Source of the DNA: Hydra vulgaris | Lineage: Eukaryota > Cnidaria > Hydrozoa > Anthoathecata > Hydridae | Length of the DNA stretch: 64,000 nucleotides | NCBI RefSeq assembly: GCF_038396675.1 | Contig: NC_088933.1 | Location: forward strand, 39,252,501-39,316,500 | Direction: 5' to 3' | Shown here: positions 1 through 13,500 of the stretch, piece by piece | Position numbering within the stretch: the first letter of the stretch is position 1 | Layout: the number at the start of each line of letters is the position of its first letter | Position numbers and translations under genes: made by a program | Notes under the pieces: generated by a model | The model's input: the letters and a program-made list of their open reading frames with translations, nothing else | Told to the model about the DNA's origin: nothing | Databases searched by the model: none

Positions 1-3784
<3,784 letters not shown>

Positions 3785-4024
3785 TAAAAATTTATTATTT
3801 TTTGTAAATAGTTTCTGTACATTTTTTTTTCAAAATATAGCAATCTTATTATTTTTCCGTCTTTTTTTTTACAACTTGGTTTCTAATTATTTTTTGAAAA
3901 TCTGTATCATGTAGCTAAACCAGTGCCGTTAACATACACAAGCAATAACGGCAAGAGTGGTATGGTAAAGTTTTAATATTTTTTTTTTTTTTAACTAAAG
4001 TTGCAAACAAAATTTTTTTAATTG

Positions 4025-4030
4025 AATAAA
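4025..4030 (+). terminator. possible polyadenylation signal of the decarboxylase gene
   Basis: The first clean AATAAA downstream of the stop codon at 3782-3784, about 240 bases into the presumed 3' UTR. In DNA this AT-rich the hexamer is expected often by chance. Confidence 0.2.
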
Positions 4031-4079
4031 GTTTTTTAACATTAAACCTGCGTAGGACAGCAGAAGTTGTACATGATCT

Positions 4080-4139
4080 TTTTTTAAACAAATTTATTTT
4101 TTGCATAATATTTCTATTAAGTCAAATATTTATGTATGT
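4080..4139 (+). repeat. dispersed ~58-bp repeat, copy 2
   Basis: Near-identical to 1847-1907, about 2.2 kb away and downstream of the decarboxylase stop codon. The copy ends at the TATGTATGTA that precedes the (AT)n array in the other copy, but here almost no array follows. Confidence 0.6.
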
Positions 4140-4504
4140 AATATAAAATGGATTTACTGAACAAATACCTCAAACAAGGCGTTACTGATCGTGTTATTAA
4201 ATATATTTACCAATTTTTGTATTGAAATTTAAAGTTATATAAAAAATATAAATACAATTAAGTTTTTTTAATTAAGTATAAAAGGTTTTATCGCTGGTAT
4301 TTAATTACTGAAAATAGAATACCGTCAAGGGAATATCATTTTATTCGTTTTTTTTATCATCAATTATACTTTGGTAACAATCCAACAAGCACAAAGTTTT
4401 ATTAAATCATATAATATTACTCTAATTTGTATTTATTAGATGCTAAAACTCACCGAAAAGACATCGTAATAAAGCGATAGTATTTATGTTCCAAAAATTT
4501 TGCA

Positions 4505-4720
4505 GTTGAAACATGGTGCTCCTACACCAATCACGATATAAGGAAACTTGAAAAAAATTCAGAAAGTAACAAAAATCCCTCATGTCTTAAGAAAGTATAT
4601 TTATAAGGACGTATAAGAGGAGGCCTTACCCAAAACCTTTAAAAAATTGGAAGAGGTAGACTTATGTGCAAACTCTCTGCAAAGCCAACAAAAAGCGGAT
4701 CATTGAAGTAAACGATCAAG
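4505..4720 (+). pseudogene. degenerate LINE reverse transcriptase C-terminal fragment (weak)
   Basis: From about 4505 one frame reads VETWCSYTNHDIRKLEK. After a one-base shift it continues IQKVTKIPHVLRKYIYKD. Together this resembles the conserved tail of non-LTR reverse transcriptases (W.PY...DI..LEK.Q...TK..P.L....Y..R), followed by recognisable but stop-broken sequence. It is short and has several stops; no 3' tail or target duplication could be set. Confidence 0.4.
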
Positions 4721-5333
4721 TAATTACAAACTGTAAATACTTCTTTGTTTACTTCAATTGATAGGGACCTTTGTGAAGGTAAAATTTCTTATTTAAACCT
4801 AAATAAAGTTGAATAACTCACAAAAGACTCAAGTTATGTCAAAATAGATTTCAAAAACATTTGCATCTATGTTGAGTTGATATATAAAAAAAAAATATCC
4901 AAAAAACTGTGTTCAGTATCAAAATACAAGATAGCATGGATGGTTAAGCACCAACCAGCCTATACAACAAAGTTGAAAAAAACTAGTTTATATTTAAAAA
5001 TGATTTATGCAGTGTTTCTTTGCAAACACCAAAATACTATAATTAAAATTTTTATCATTATTTTGGTTAAATAATTGCATTATTTTTAGAAAAACTTAAC
5101 GCAATTTTTTGTGATTGATAACTTTCATGAGTATCTCACTTTTGTTTTATTTTATTTTTTTTAATTATTCTGCTGGAAGATTTTTATCAAAAAATTAATC
5201 TTAATTCTGAAGTTTTGTATACATACAAAACTTTAGCATCAGCAAATAAAACAGTATAAGTACATGCACTTAAACTGTTTTATTTATCACCTATTAGTTA
5301 TGTAAATTTTTTAAAACGTTTGAAAACACCAAT
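4721..5333. other. AT-rich intergenic DNA with two hairpins
   Basis: No coding sequence that I can support. Two short palindromes are visible: 5211-5233 (AAGTTTTGTA and its complement around TACA) and 5244-5285 (18-base arms from AAATAAAACAGT, one mismatch, six-base loop). Confidence 0.5.
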
Positions 5334-5374
5334 GTAACGGGGCTCTGTGATAAAAGTCGTCTTCTTCGGCGAGG
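5334..5374 (-). repeat. SINE-like repeat fragment (GAGCACCG family)
   Basis: Read on the minus strand this is CGCCGAAGAAGACGAC, then TTTTATCACAGAGCC, then CCGTTAC. It matches repeat fragments at 19772-19827 (+) and 24623-24698 (-), and shares the CTTATCACAGAGCACCG core with the SINEs at 9304-9503 and 21085-21155. It sits just outside the pogo-type element that starts at 5386. Confidence 0.5.
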
Positions 5375-5385
5375 ATTTTCCATTA

Positions 5386-6172
5386 CAGTCGTCCCCCGGT
5401 TAACGAACCCCCCTGTTAGCGAACTTTCGGTTAACGAACCGAAAGTTTGCCCAAAATCCTCCCCCGGTTAACGAACCGGAACTCGGTTAACGAACCGGGA
5501 CCGCCAAATGGCGTGCACACGCGCGTGAAGGTCGGGCGCGCCGTCCAGCATTTCCCCCTCAGTTTTGTGAGTGTCATGGAAGCCTGGGAGGTGAATGGTT
5601 GTGCTGGGTGTGCTTTTGTTGTTTCATTTTTTTCTTTTCTTGTTTCACTAATATTTTTCATGCATTTTTGTGCTTTTTTCTAGGTTTTTTTCCCACTTGC
5701 GATTTTTTCGATTTTGCGATTTTTCAAAATGTCGAACCCTGCGAAAAAAAGCAGAAAAGTTTTCACTCTTGAAGAGAAAAAGACAATCATTCAAAAAGTG
5801 CAAAAAGGTGAAAAGCAAAGTGACCTGGCTAAGCAGTTTGGTGTGAATAAATCAACCATTTTTTGATAAGCAATGTTCATGTTCAATTTTTAGTTTTTTC
5901 TAAAACTTTGACAAGCAATTTTCATGCACAATTTCAATTTGTTTCAATTTTTAAAAGTGCATAAATCTCAGGTTTCAATCATTTCACCTTTGCCTATTTT
6001 ATTTATCAAGTTGGACAATTTTTTGAATTTTTTCCCCCATTATTTCGGCAAAATCCACCAATTAAAAATTTTTTAATGGCGGCCTATGGAAAAACGCGTT
6101 TCGGTTAACGAACTTTTCGGATAACGAACTAGTTCGTACTCCGAATTGAGTTCGTTAACCGGGGGACGACTG
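5386..6172 (+). mobile_element. non-autonomous pogo/Tigger-type DNA transposon, 787 bp, TA target duplication
   Basis: The ends are perfect inverted repeats of at least 22 bases (CAGTCGTCCCCCGGTTAA... and ...GTTCGTTAACCGGGGGACGA then CTG), flanked on both sides by TA (5384-5385 and 6173-6174), the duplication made by Tc1/mariner/pogo enzymes. The motif GGTTAACGAAC is repeated inside the left end at 5399, 5429, 5466 and 5484 and again at 6103, with a reverse copy at the right tip; these are candidate transposase-binding sites. The interior keeps only the start of a transposase (5729-5866). It is clearly an internal-deletion derivative. Its GC content is visibly higher than the surrounding DNA, which suggests recent arrival. 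Confidence 0.9.
5729..5866 (+). CDS. truncated pogo/CENP-B-type transposase N-terminus (45 aa, helix-turn-helix only)
   Basis: The reading frame starts MSNPAKKSRKVFTLEEKKTI at 5729 and runs to a TGA at 5864-5866. The pattern (basic start, then FTLEEK...II..V..GEKQSDLAKQFGVNKSTI) is the N-terminal psq/CENP-B helix-turn-helix of pogo and Tigger transposases; the helix pair is about residues 15-44. The rest of the transposase (second DNA-binding domain, DDE core) has been deleted, with the right terminal repeat about 300 bases on. If expressed, it would be a DNA-binding fragment without catalysis. The region upstream within the element (5386-5728) may still contain the transposase promoter. Expression is unknown. 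Confidence 0.65.
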   Translation: MSNPAKKSRKVFTLEEKKTIIQKVQKGEKQSDLAKQFGVNKSTIF

Positions 6173-6174
6173 TA

Positions 6175-7132
6175 TTGTAATTTCTTTTTTGTAATTTTTG
6201 AAAAACGGCAAAAAAATAAAAAAATAAAAAATCAAAAGTGATCATTTAATCTAAATAAAAACCCGACTTTTAAAAGCTTTAAAAACGGACTGAGTGTACA
6301 AATAATTAAGAGATCGTTCAATCAAACATAAGATATGAAAATTCATAAATCGACAGAGGAAAGATGAGCCTAATTTTAATCTCATTTTTATAGTGCAAGA
6401 GGAATCATTGTCGTTTCCATGCCTTTATGATGTCATATGTTTTATGACTACTTCCATATTTAGAATACTTTATTAAAACTTTTGCTAATCTAAAAAAGGT
6501 TTAATCCATAAATAATTATTGCAAAATGGTATGTAAGTGTATTTCAAATTATTTTAAATAATTATAAAATGGTAAGTGTATTATCAAATATTGCAACTTT
6601 CACTATTTAAAAAACAAAAAATTTTATTTAAAAAAAAAAAAGCGAGAATAATATGTCTTTTTACTAGAATATATATGTAAAATAAAACAACCCAGAAAAA
6701 TTTTTTTTAAATATATCTTCACGTCTGGATGTATTTTCGGTAATTTTAACAACTTTTGAAATTTTAAGGTAAGGAATGGTTGAGTTCAAATTTTTTGGGA
6801 ACTTTTTTTAATACTTGCCCCAAATTTAAAGAATATGGTATTTTAGCTGCAAAAGTTTCCTCGATATATACTATTCCTAATACAGATAAATCTTAACTGC
6901 TATAGAGTACTAGTTATAAAAACAAATGCTTTAAAAACTAGATGCTAATGTTCTAAAATAAAATACTCAAAGATCATTTGTTTACTAAATATTTCTGATA
7001 TCTGCTGCTATATCCGACACACACGCTTAATGAATTGTATCGATATTTTTTACATTTGCAAACTGTAGCTGATATATATTATTTGTATTCGGTGCTTGAA
7101 GATGTTGCAATATGTATGAGAAAGGTACAACA
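6175..7132. other. intergenic, nothing recognised
   Basis: AT-rich sequence with short homopolymers; no coding, RNA or repeat structure that I can support. Confidence 0.5.
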
Positions 7133-7501
7133 ACAACAATGATAATAAATGACTACTAAAAAGCTTAGTGATAAAATAATGATAAAATTTTATAAAAATC
7201 TATTACCAACAATGATAATAAATGATAAAATCTAGTTGATTTGACTCTATAGTATTAGTGCGTTGGTTCACTGATATTTTTACACCTGAAACAGCAACAT
7301 TTGCAGAAATAAAGGTCATTATTCATCATATGGAGATAATTCAGCTTTACATTTTCCATCTAGTATCATCAAAGCATGCTCAGAAAATAATATCCATTTT
7401 AAATTCCCAAATTTCTTAATATGAACACCTGTATAAATATCAAGTTCCAGAAGACTTATTTTATCATTAAGCTTTTTAGTTGTCATTTATTATCATTGTT
7501 G
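7133..7501. mobile_element. possible MITE: 46-base inverted repeats about 370 bp apart
   Basis: The left arm 7134-7178 (CAACAATGATAATAAATGAC then TACTAAAAAGCTTAGTG...) and the right arm 7457-7501 are inverted copies with two mismatches. The interior has no coding sequence. Partial extra copies of the arms lie at 7195-7222, 7523-7545 and 7560-7585, so the structure has been rearranged. No target duplication can be assigned with confidence. Confidence 0.5.
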
Positions 7502-7756
7502 ATAATAAATTTATTATTTGTAATCATTGTTGATAATAAAAATTTATAAAAGCTTACTTTATTTTATCATTAAGCTTTTTAGTAGTCGAAAACATTTATT
7601 TCTAAGATTTTAAAACTGCATCTAAAATGTGCCACAATTTGACGAAAAAATAAACAAAGGAATTAGCTTTTCAGTACGCAGAGACAAATAATATCTGCCC
7701 ATAGTATATAGCATCTGTGAAATGGCTTTGTGGTTTTAAGACAAGGTAAAAAGATT

Positions 7757-8600
7757 TTTCAGTCAGAAAAACTTCAAGCGCTTCTCTGTCCAGAGCACTA
7801 AGTTTCAACAAGACACATGTTAACATATTCTTTGAAAAGCTAACAAGTTAAATTATCAAAACGAGGTACACTCGTGACTAACCTTTTTTTATTAACGCTG
7901 GAGATGATCCTATACCTCCCGTGATATTTTTTTTTGATTAAATGGTAAGGATCACATGTTAAATAATGGGCCTTCTGAAGTATTGGGTTTAGCAAATACT
8001 TCAACACTAGGACTCAGCACTACCCATATTAATACTTTAGATGCTCCTGTAAAAACTCAGATGTTAAACCTACAAAAGCATATAGTTTGGCTAAAAACAT
8101 CGCATCGTCAGAATCTTTAATACAGCCATCACCATCAGAGTTTAAAATCTAAGCACAATGGCCTTAGCTATAATCAAAGATAATAGAAAAAAAATCAAAT
8201 CAAAGAGAAAGAAACAGAAAAACGAAAAAATTCAAGAAAATAGCCTAAAGTGTTTTATTTGAAGATTAAAACATATTAAAAAAAATCAATACAAAAAAAA
8301 ACAAAAAAATAGTATGATTCTATTGATTTTAGTGCTACCATTGAATGATGATTGCAAGCTCAGATGATGAAATATATTTATCAGAATTAAAAAAACAGAA
8401 TATTGTAAAATGAGCAGAAAAAATCATTGTATTGTATGTAATGGACAATATGGTAATGGACAATAAAAACCAACGAAGAATGGTACATGCGCAAGGTATG
8501 TAAAGGGTGGGATTATGAATCTTGTGGCTTTAAAGGTGCAATTAACTTCTTCTGGCGAAAAAGGTTTCTGATCCCTTTTTTTAGTTTTTGACATTGACTA
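7757..8600 (+). pseudogene. pogo/Jerky-type transposase relic 1
   Basis: From about 7757 the plus strand reads FSVRKTSSASLSRALSFNKT and then HVNIFFEKL, the link between the CENP-B-like DNA-binding domain and the DDE core in pogo/Tigger/Jerky transposases (L.R...FN...V..FF..L). Near 8060-8260 are Ser/Pro- and Lys/Arg-rich remnants typical of the segment after the DDE domain. Around 8410-8590 a CxxC...W..C..C...HESC-like arrangement, interrupted by stops and a small TGGTAATGGACAATA duplication, resembles the zinc-finger tail seen in the second relic (10690-11350). The DDE core is missing. Strongly degenerate. Confidence 0.55.
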
Positions 8601-9301
8601 ATTATATGAGGATATTATTGTTTATTAATAATGTAAAACTCTTAATAAAGCTGTAATTATCATAGAATTATATAACTTTAAGTACAATCTGATTTTTAGA
8701 AGTCTAGTTTACAGATTGTTATTCTTAAAAGACTCATTAGTTTTTGAAAAAAAGTTACGGCTCATTTCATAGCACAAAGTGGCTCTTTCATTAACATGAT
8801 GCAATGAAAAAGCTTTTTTCTCTCTTATATTTAAACAAATGTTTGACAGACTATTAGCATTGTTCAAATTTATTTAAATTTTATAATATTACCTATTAAA
8901 GAAATTATTAAAAAAAATTATTAAAAAAAAGTTAATCGAAATTGAGTTTTTTTATTTCATTTTTTTTTATTTCGTTTCATTTTTTTTCATTTCTTTTTTT
9001 TATTTTTCACTTCATTTCATTAAATTCTAATTCTTATCGGTTCAGAAGTTATTCTGGAAATACAAAATGGGGGAATTTTGCCACCAATTTATATTAAAAA
9101 GAGATGAGTTTTAATTCCATAATTAATATTATTTACTCTCTTTTTGTTTTGGTAAATAATTTCTCAAGTTATTTGGTCTTTTAATCATTTAAATTGATCA
9201 ATTATTAACAACAATGCCTCGAAACTGCAAGAGAGAATTCGTCATTAGTTAGAGTGCAGAAAAAATGGAAAAAGCTATTGCAAAAGTTAAAGCTAGCGAA
9301 T

Positions 9302-9303
<2 letters not shown>
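8601..9303. other. intergenic, nothing recognised
   Basis: AT-rich, with T-rich runs near 8945-9020. No gene or repeat that I can support. Confidence 0.5.
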
Positions 9304-9334
<31 letters not shown>

Positions 9335-9503
9335 GTGCCCCAAGAAGTCCTTACGGTCTTATCACAGAGCACCGCGGAAGTGCATTTAACCGGGAAGTTC
9401 ACGCCTCCTTCCTTACCGTGGCGCGAAACTTTGTCCAGAGCTCGTGTCGAACCTGGATCTCCTGCTTATAAAGCAAGCGCTCTAACCACTGCGCCACGGC
9501 CGC
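9304..9503 (-). mobile_element. tRNA-derived SINE (complete head, body and poly(A) tail)
   Basis: On the minus strand the element begins GCGGCCGTGGCGCAGTGG at 9503 and has an RNA polymerase III A box (TGGCGCAGTGGTTAGAGC) and a B box (AGGTTCGACAC). It then continues through a body to ...GGGGCACCTA and a 29-base A run (T run at 9304-9332 on the plus strand). This is the layout of a tRNA-derived retroposon. The same 3' body and tail appear truncated at 21085-21155. The head keeps the tRNA-like promoter, but the fold is too decayed for a working tRNA. Confidence 0.8.
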
Positions 9504-9505
9504 AT

Positions 9506-10200
9506 AAATTAAGTTACAAGCAAGCTCCAGAACTATACAATATACCTGAAAAACATTTGAAGAAAATTTTCAATATCCAGAAAGAATAGCCGGGTTTGGT
9601 ACGTTAACAACTCACGACTTTAAAATTATTTTGTTTCACTTTTTAAAAAAATTGAGTTACTGGTAGTTTTCTGTAGCTCAGAATAATGTTTTTCTAATGT
9701 ATTATAAGTTAAAAAGTTGCTGAAAAAACTTAATTTATAAAAAAAGTTTTATATGTCGTCTCCTAAAAAAATTTTTTAAATCGTTTATCTCAAAACTCAA
9801 AAATATGAAGATAGAACAAAAGAATTCTATCATCGCAAACTCTAAGCTATGTGACTGAATCCTTATTGGTACACATGCTTTGAGTTCTAAATAAATGGGG
9901 CCTCGGCTTACTGTTCTCTGAAGTTCAATTTGTGTTGTTCGACTATTTGAAAAAAACAAATCAAACTGCCTTATTCAAGAATGGAGATTTAACGATTGAA
10001 TGAAACATGGTTTGGAAGCAACGCTGATCACATGAATGAAGCCAACGCAAAGCACTGAGAATTTCAACAGCGAGAGCGGAATGGATTTTTTGAAATACTT
10101 CAAACTTACAAAAATGCAGACATATTGGACAAGCCTTTAAATGTTTTCAACTGTGAAAAATCGTTTTGAATTGTAATCAAGGTTCAAAAACAGTCTTAGT
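9506..10200. other. intergenic, nothing recognised
   Basis: No convincing coding or RNA sequence. Short open frames are present on both strands but show no domain or motif. Confidence 0.45.
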
Positions 10201-10210
10201 TAAAAATAGA

Positions 10211-10650
10211 GCAAGGCTTTTTATTGGTGGAAAAATAATTAGATCTATAAAGTTCACTTTTTATTGGTGGAAAAAAATGATTAGACCTATAAAGTTCACT
10301 TTTTATTGGTGGAAAAAAATGATTAGACCTATAAAGTTCACTTTTTATTGGTGGAAAAAAATGATTAGACCTATAAAGTTCACTTTTTATTGGTGGAAAA
10401 AAATGATTAGACCTATAAAGTTCACTTTTTATTGGTGGAAAAAAATGATTAGACCTATAAAGTTCACTTTTTATTGGTGGAAAAAAATGATTAGACCTAT
10501 AAAGTTCACTTTTTATTAGTGGAAGAAAATGATTAGACCTATAAAGTTCACTTTTTTTTGTTAGAAAAATGATTAGACCTATAAAGTTCACTTTTTATTG
10601 GTGGAAAATTGATTAGACCTATAAAGTTCACTTTTTTTTGTTGGAAAAAT
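10211..10650. repeat. 42-bp minisatellite, about ten copies
   Basis: The unit is ATGATTAGACCTATAAAGTT followed by CACTTTTTATTGGTGGAAAAAA. The middle copies are identical; those at both ends have drifted (ATTAGATC at the left, GTTAGAAAAATG and shortened copies at the right), as expected when an array turns over by unequal exchange from the centre. Because 42 is divisible by three and the unit lacks stops in some frames, long open frames appear on both strands (14-residue periods). I regard these as by-products. Confidence 0.95.
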
Positions 10651-10689
10651 GTATCATTAGTAAAAAAGTTATTTACACTGTCAATAATT

Positions 10690-11350
10690 GCTGCAATGCC
10701 AACGGTAATTATTTTCCACCTTTTGTTGTCTAGAAAACAAAACATTTTTGGACTCAATAGGGTATTGATGGAGCTCCTGGTATGTGCAATACTGTCTCCT
10801 TTTGGTTGAATGGAGTAGGATCAATTTGTACAATGAATTAAATCTGTGTTCCTTTTAAAATCCTTCATTCCTTTTAAAAATGCAAGTTCTCAATTAGTCT
10901 GGGAAAAAATACAATCAGCGAGCAAATTAATTGAAAGGAATTTTAAAAGATACCTGCAAGTAAGAAATCAAAATAAAAAGTAAATAAATAAACAGTCAAA
11001 GTTGCAGTCGAAGGTATCATTGAATCACTAACAGAATCATTGATTTTTGAACAAGTAAAAAAAGCAGAAAAAGATTGAAAGCCAAAAAGCAAGCCAACTA
11101 TTGAAACAAAGAAAACTGACGTTTGACATTGAAGAAAATGAAGAAAATAACCATGGTTAAAACGAAAATTCAAAGAAGAAAAAAAATGCAGCAAAGCAAA
11201 GTATCAAAAATCCATTCAATAGCGCGACAGCAGATCAACAAAACCATTGGTTACAATGCAAGGAACGATCTTGTCGAAAATGGATTTGTGAAAAATGTCG
11301 ACCAAAAAAAAATGAAGCAGATTTTTATTGCTCACTAAAATGTAAAAAAT
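10690..11350 (+). pseudogene. pogo/Jerky-type transposase relic 2 with zinc-finger tail
   Basis: At about 10703-10800 one frame, with two stops, reads GNYFPPFVV.KTKHFWTQ.G then IDGAPGMCNTVSFW, matching the DDE-core segment (PPF.V.KGK......GAP......SGW) of pogo/Jerky transposases. A Lys-rich linker follows. At 11243-11350 a frame reads HWLQCKERSCRKWICEKC then RPKKNEADFYCSLKCKK and a stop: a CxxxxC-W-CxxC-...-C zinc-finger-like C-terminus. Same superfamily as 7757-8600 and 48384-51268 but a different lineage from the last, which has another type of C-terminus. The minisatellite at 10211-10650 sits immediately upstream. Confidence 0.6.
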
Positions 11351-11737
11351 AGTAAACTTTTAAATCTCTCATATTTTATAATTTGTAAACTAAAAAGTTT
11401 TTAATTTGCATGGATGATTTTAAAACTCTATTTTTATTTTACTGAAATTTTTTTTCTTAACTTATTTAGTTTTATTAGATTGGATTTATTTTTAAATAAA
11501 ACTTGCTTTTATTTTTAAATAAAACTTAAAGTTAAAACTAAATGTAAATGATTTTTGAAAATTTTAATAAAATTTTATATTTATGTTGTTCAATATGTTG
11601 TTTTATATTTACGTTGTTGTTTTATATTTATCTTGTTCAAAAAAATAGTAGTTACAATAAACAAAGTTCTTCTACTTATATATTTGGTGCTCAAGTTATT
11701 TAAAGAACTGGTGACAAAATTACCCCAATTTACTTTC
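11351..11737. other. intergenic, nothing recognised
   Basis: AT-rich, with small duplications (TTTTTAAATAAAACTT twice near 11490-11526). No gene. Confidence 0.5.
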
Positions 11738-11843
11738 TCACTCTCTCTTTCTTGCTTTCTCTCTCTTTCATTCTTTCTTTCTTTCTCTCTCTTTCTTTCT
11801 CTCTCTTTCTTTCTTTCTTTTTTTCTTTCTTTCATCCTTTCTT

Positions 11844-11889
<46 letters not shown>

Positions 11890-11895
11890 TCTCTA
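11738..11895. repeat. (TTTC)n/(CT)n microsatellite
   Basis: A pyrimidine-only stretch passing from CTTTCTCT and TTTC blocks into pure (CT)n at about 11848-11882. All of it is purine-free on the plus strand apart from three interruptions. A long homopurine-homopyrimidine tract like this can form triplex (H-) DNA. Confidence 0.95.
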
Positions 11896-12336
11896 CAATT
11901 TCCTCTATATTCATTATAGATATTCGGGATACGGCTTAAATTCTTGACGCACCAGACGCTTTTAAATAACCCAAAATTTTGTTAAGTTTAATTAGTTATT
12001 ACTATGTTTTTTGGATGCATAACTTGAATTTATTCGGTTGCACAACCGTCAGTATTACAGTTAATTTGTAATATTATAAAGTAACTGTTTTTAAATAGCG
12101 CACATGAATATTTAATAAAAAACAAATATGAAGCAAAAATTATGATTAAATTAAAAAGAAAACCAAACCTAAAAAAAGTAAAAGTTGATAAAACTAGTTA
12201 TGCAGATTATTTATTTATGCAGACTATTTATTTTTAAATATTCCAATACTTTTATAATTATTATAATCATTTATTAATGCTTTTATTAATGTTATATACA
12301 TTTGTTTCAAACAGTTTTTAAATTACCTTCGGATTT
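11896..12336. other. 3' flank of the GPCR gene
   Basis: No gene. It holds the downstream side of the minus-strand GPCR, with an AATAAA on the minus strand at 12282-12287, about 50 bases past the GPCR stop codon and plausibly its polyadenylation signal. Confidence 0.4.
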
Positions 12337-13500
12337 CTAAAACTTTATTTCTTTGCTATTTCTTGTCCCGATTTCAATAAAGGAAATCTTTTCTCCACTT
12401 CGAGATAAGGTTGGTCTACTAGTCAACTGGTCAAAGGTTGGTCTATTGGTCATTAAAAAGGTTTTGGACAATGACAAAAACGTAATTGGTATTGTTCTTC
12501 TAAAATCTTTTTTATAAAGTGCATAAATAAGCGGATTGATTATTGAGATTATGAATCTCAGAAGAAATATAGTCTCAAAAAATTCGCTTGGGAGTTCTGA
12601 GATCGCGGGATGATCTAAACATATGAAGCATTTTACCAACAAATATGGGAAGCAAAATAAAACAAAGGAGACAAACATAATGCAATTAACTATGACGCCT
12701 TTTAACTCTCTTGACCAAACTTTTTTGGATTGTATTCCTGGATTCCTTTTTGAAAGCCGTCGAATTAAAGAAAACAGCCAAATATATTGAAACAACAAAA
12801 CAAACATTGGTATAAATGAAAACAATGCAATTGTTGTAACCGTATAAATTTTATCATTATGCAAAACAGCAAGCAGTCTTGTATGATTATTTGGTTCACT
12901 AATGTAAGGTACTACCCAGCTAAGTTGTATGAGCGTAACAAATGCTCCAACAACCCACGCGGTAAACGATAACACTATTAGTCTTTTTCTTGTAACAATT
13001 ACAGTACAACGGAGTGCATAATAAAGCAAAACAAATCGCTCACTTGATAACAACAGTAAATGTAAGACAGAAGTAATTGTCAAACCATTTGTTATAATGT
13101 CGCTCGATGCAAAATAAGCGAGATCAAAAACCTGATGTACCGTTGAGCAATCTTTAAAAAGGGTGTAATAATAAGGCATTATATGAATAAATATAGAAAC
13201 ACCTGATACTAAATCGGTAACGGAGAGGCTAATCAGCAAAATATTTGCTACTGTTTTACGTAATGTATGGTTCTTTAAGAATAAGTAAATTACTAAAAAA
13301 TTAGCAAAAATGATTAAAAAGACAAGAACTAAAGCTGGAATATGAACTGCCGCTTTGAATTCGATTGTACATGTACTAAGATGCCTTTCTAAAGTATCTT
13401 TTATTGAGTTGGTTGCTGATATGTTCATTTCGCAAATTTTAGAGTCTGTTGTTGCCATATTAGCCTTGTATATTTTTGAGTCATTTATTGACACATTCAT
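12337..13500 (-). CDS. class A (rhodopsin-like) G protein-coupled receptor, intronless, 387 aa
   Basis: Seven-transmembrane receptor of the plasma membrane, expected to couple an extracellular ligand to G proteins. Predicted helices are about residues 52-75, 84-108, 120-150, 173-198, 218-248, 268-292 and 307-329. Diagnostic sites: Asp96 in helix 2 (LSVTDL), Cys118 before helix 3, Trp182 in helix 4, Pro231 in helix 5, FCFP (282-285) where CWxP is usual, and NPLIY (322-326) ending helix 7. The DRY box is replaced by SERF (153-156). The short N-terminus has N-glycosylation sequons (NVS, NDS, NIS). The Ser/Thr-rich tail could be a phosphorylation and arrestin region. The start ATG is at 13498-13500. 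It is a single open frame with no decay, so probably a live gene. Ligand class is not identifiable by eye. Confidence 0.9.
   Translation of the reverse strand: MNVSINDSKIYKANMATTDSKICEMNISATNSIKDTLERHLSTCTIEFKAAVHIPALVLVFLIIFANFLVIYLFLKNHTLRKTVANILLISLSVTDLVSGVSIFIHIMPYYYTLFKDCSTVHQVFDLAYFASSDIITNGLTITSVLHLLLLSSERFVLLYYALRCTVIVTRKRLIVLSFTAWVVGAFVTLIQLSWVVPYISEPNNHTRLLAVLHNDKIYTVTTIALFSFIPMFVLLFQYIWLFSLIRRLSKRNPGIQSKKVWSRELKGVIVNCIMFVSFVLFCFPYLLVKCFICLDHPAISELPSEFFETIFLLRFIISIINPLIYALYKKDFRRTIPITFLSLSKTFLMTNRPTFDQLTSRPTLSRSGEKISFIEIGTRNSKEIKF

Noticed and set aside
5431-5683. Open frames of 76-78 codons on both strands at the left end of the pogo-type element
   Set aside because: They run through the terminal inverted repeat and its GGTTAACGAAC subrepeats; the real coding remnant starts at 5729 in another register.
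9265-9589. Two plus-strand open frames across 9265-9589
   Set aside because: They read the SINE (9304-9503) in antisense, including its poly(A) tail as poly-Phe.
11590-11947. Ser/Leu-rich and Lys/Arg/Glu-rich open frames
   Set aside because: They are translations of the (TTTC)n/(CT)n microsatellite.
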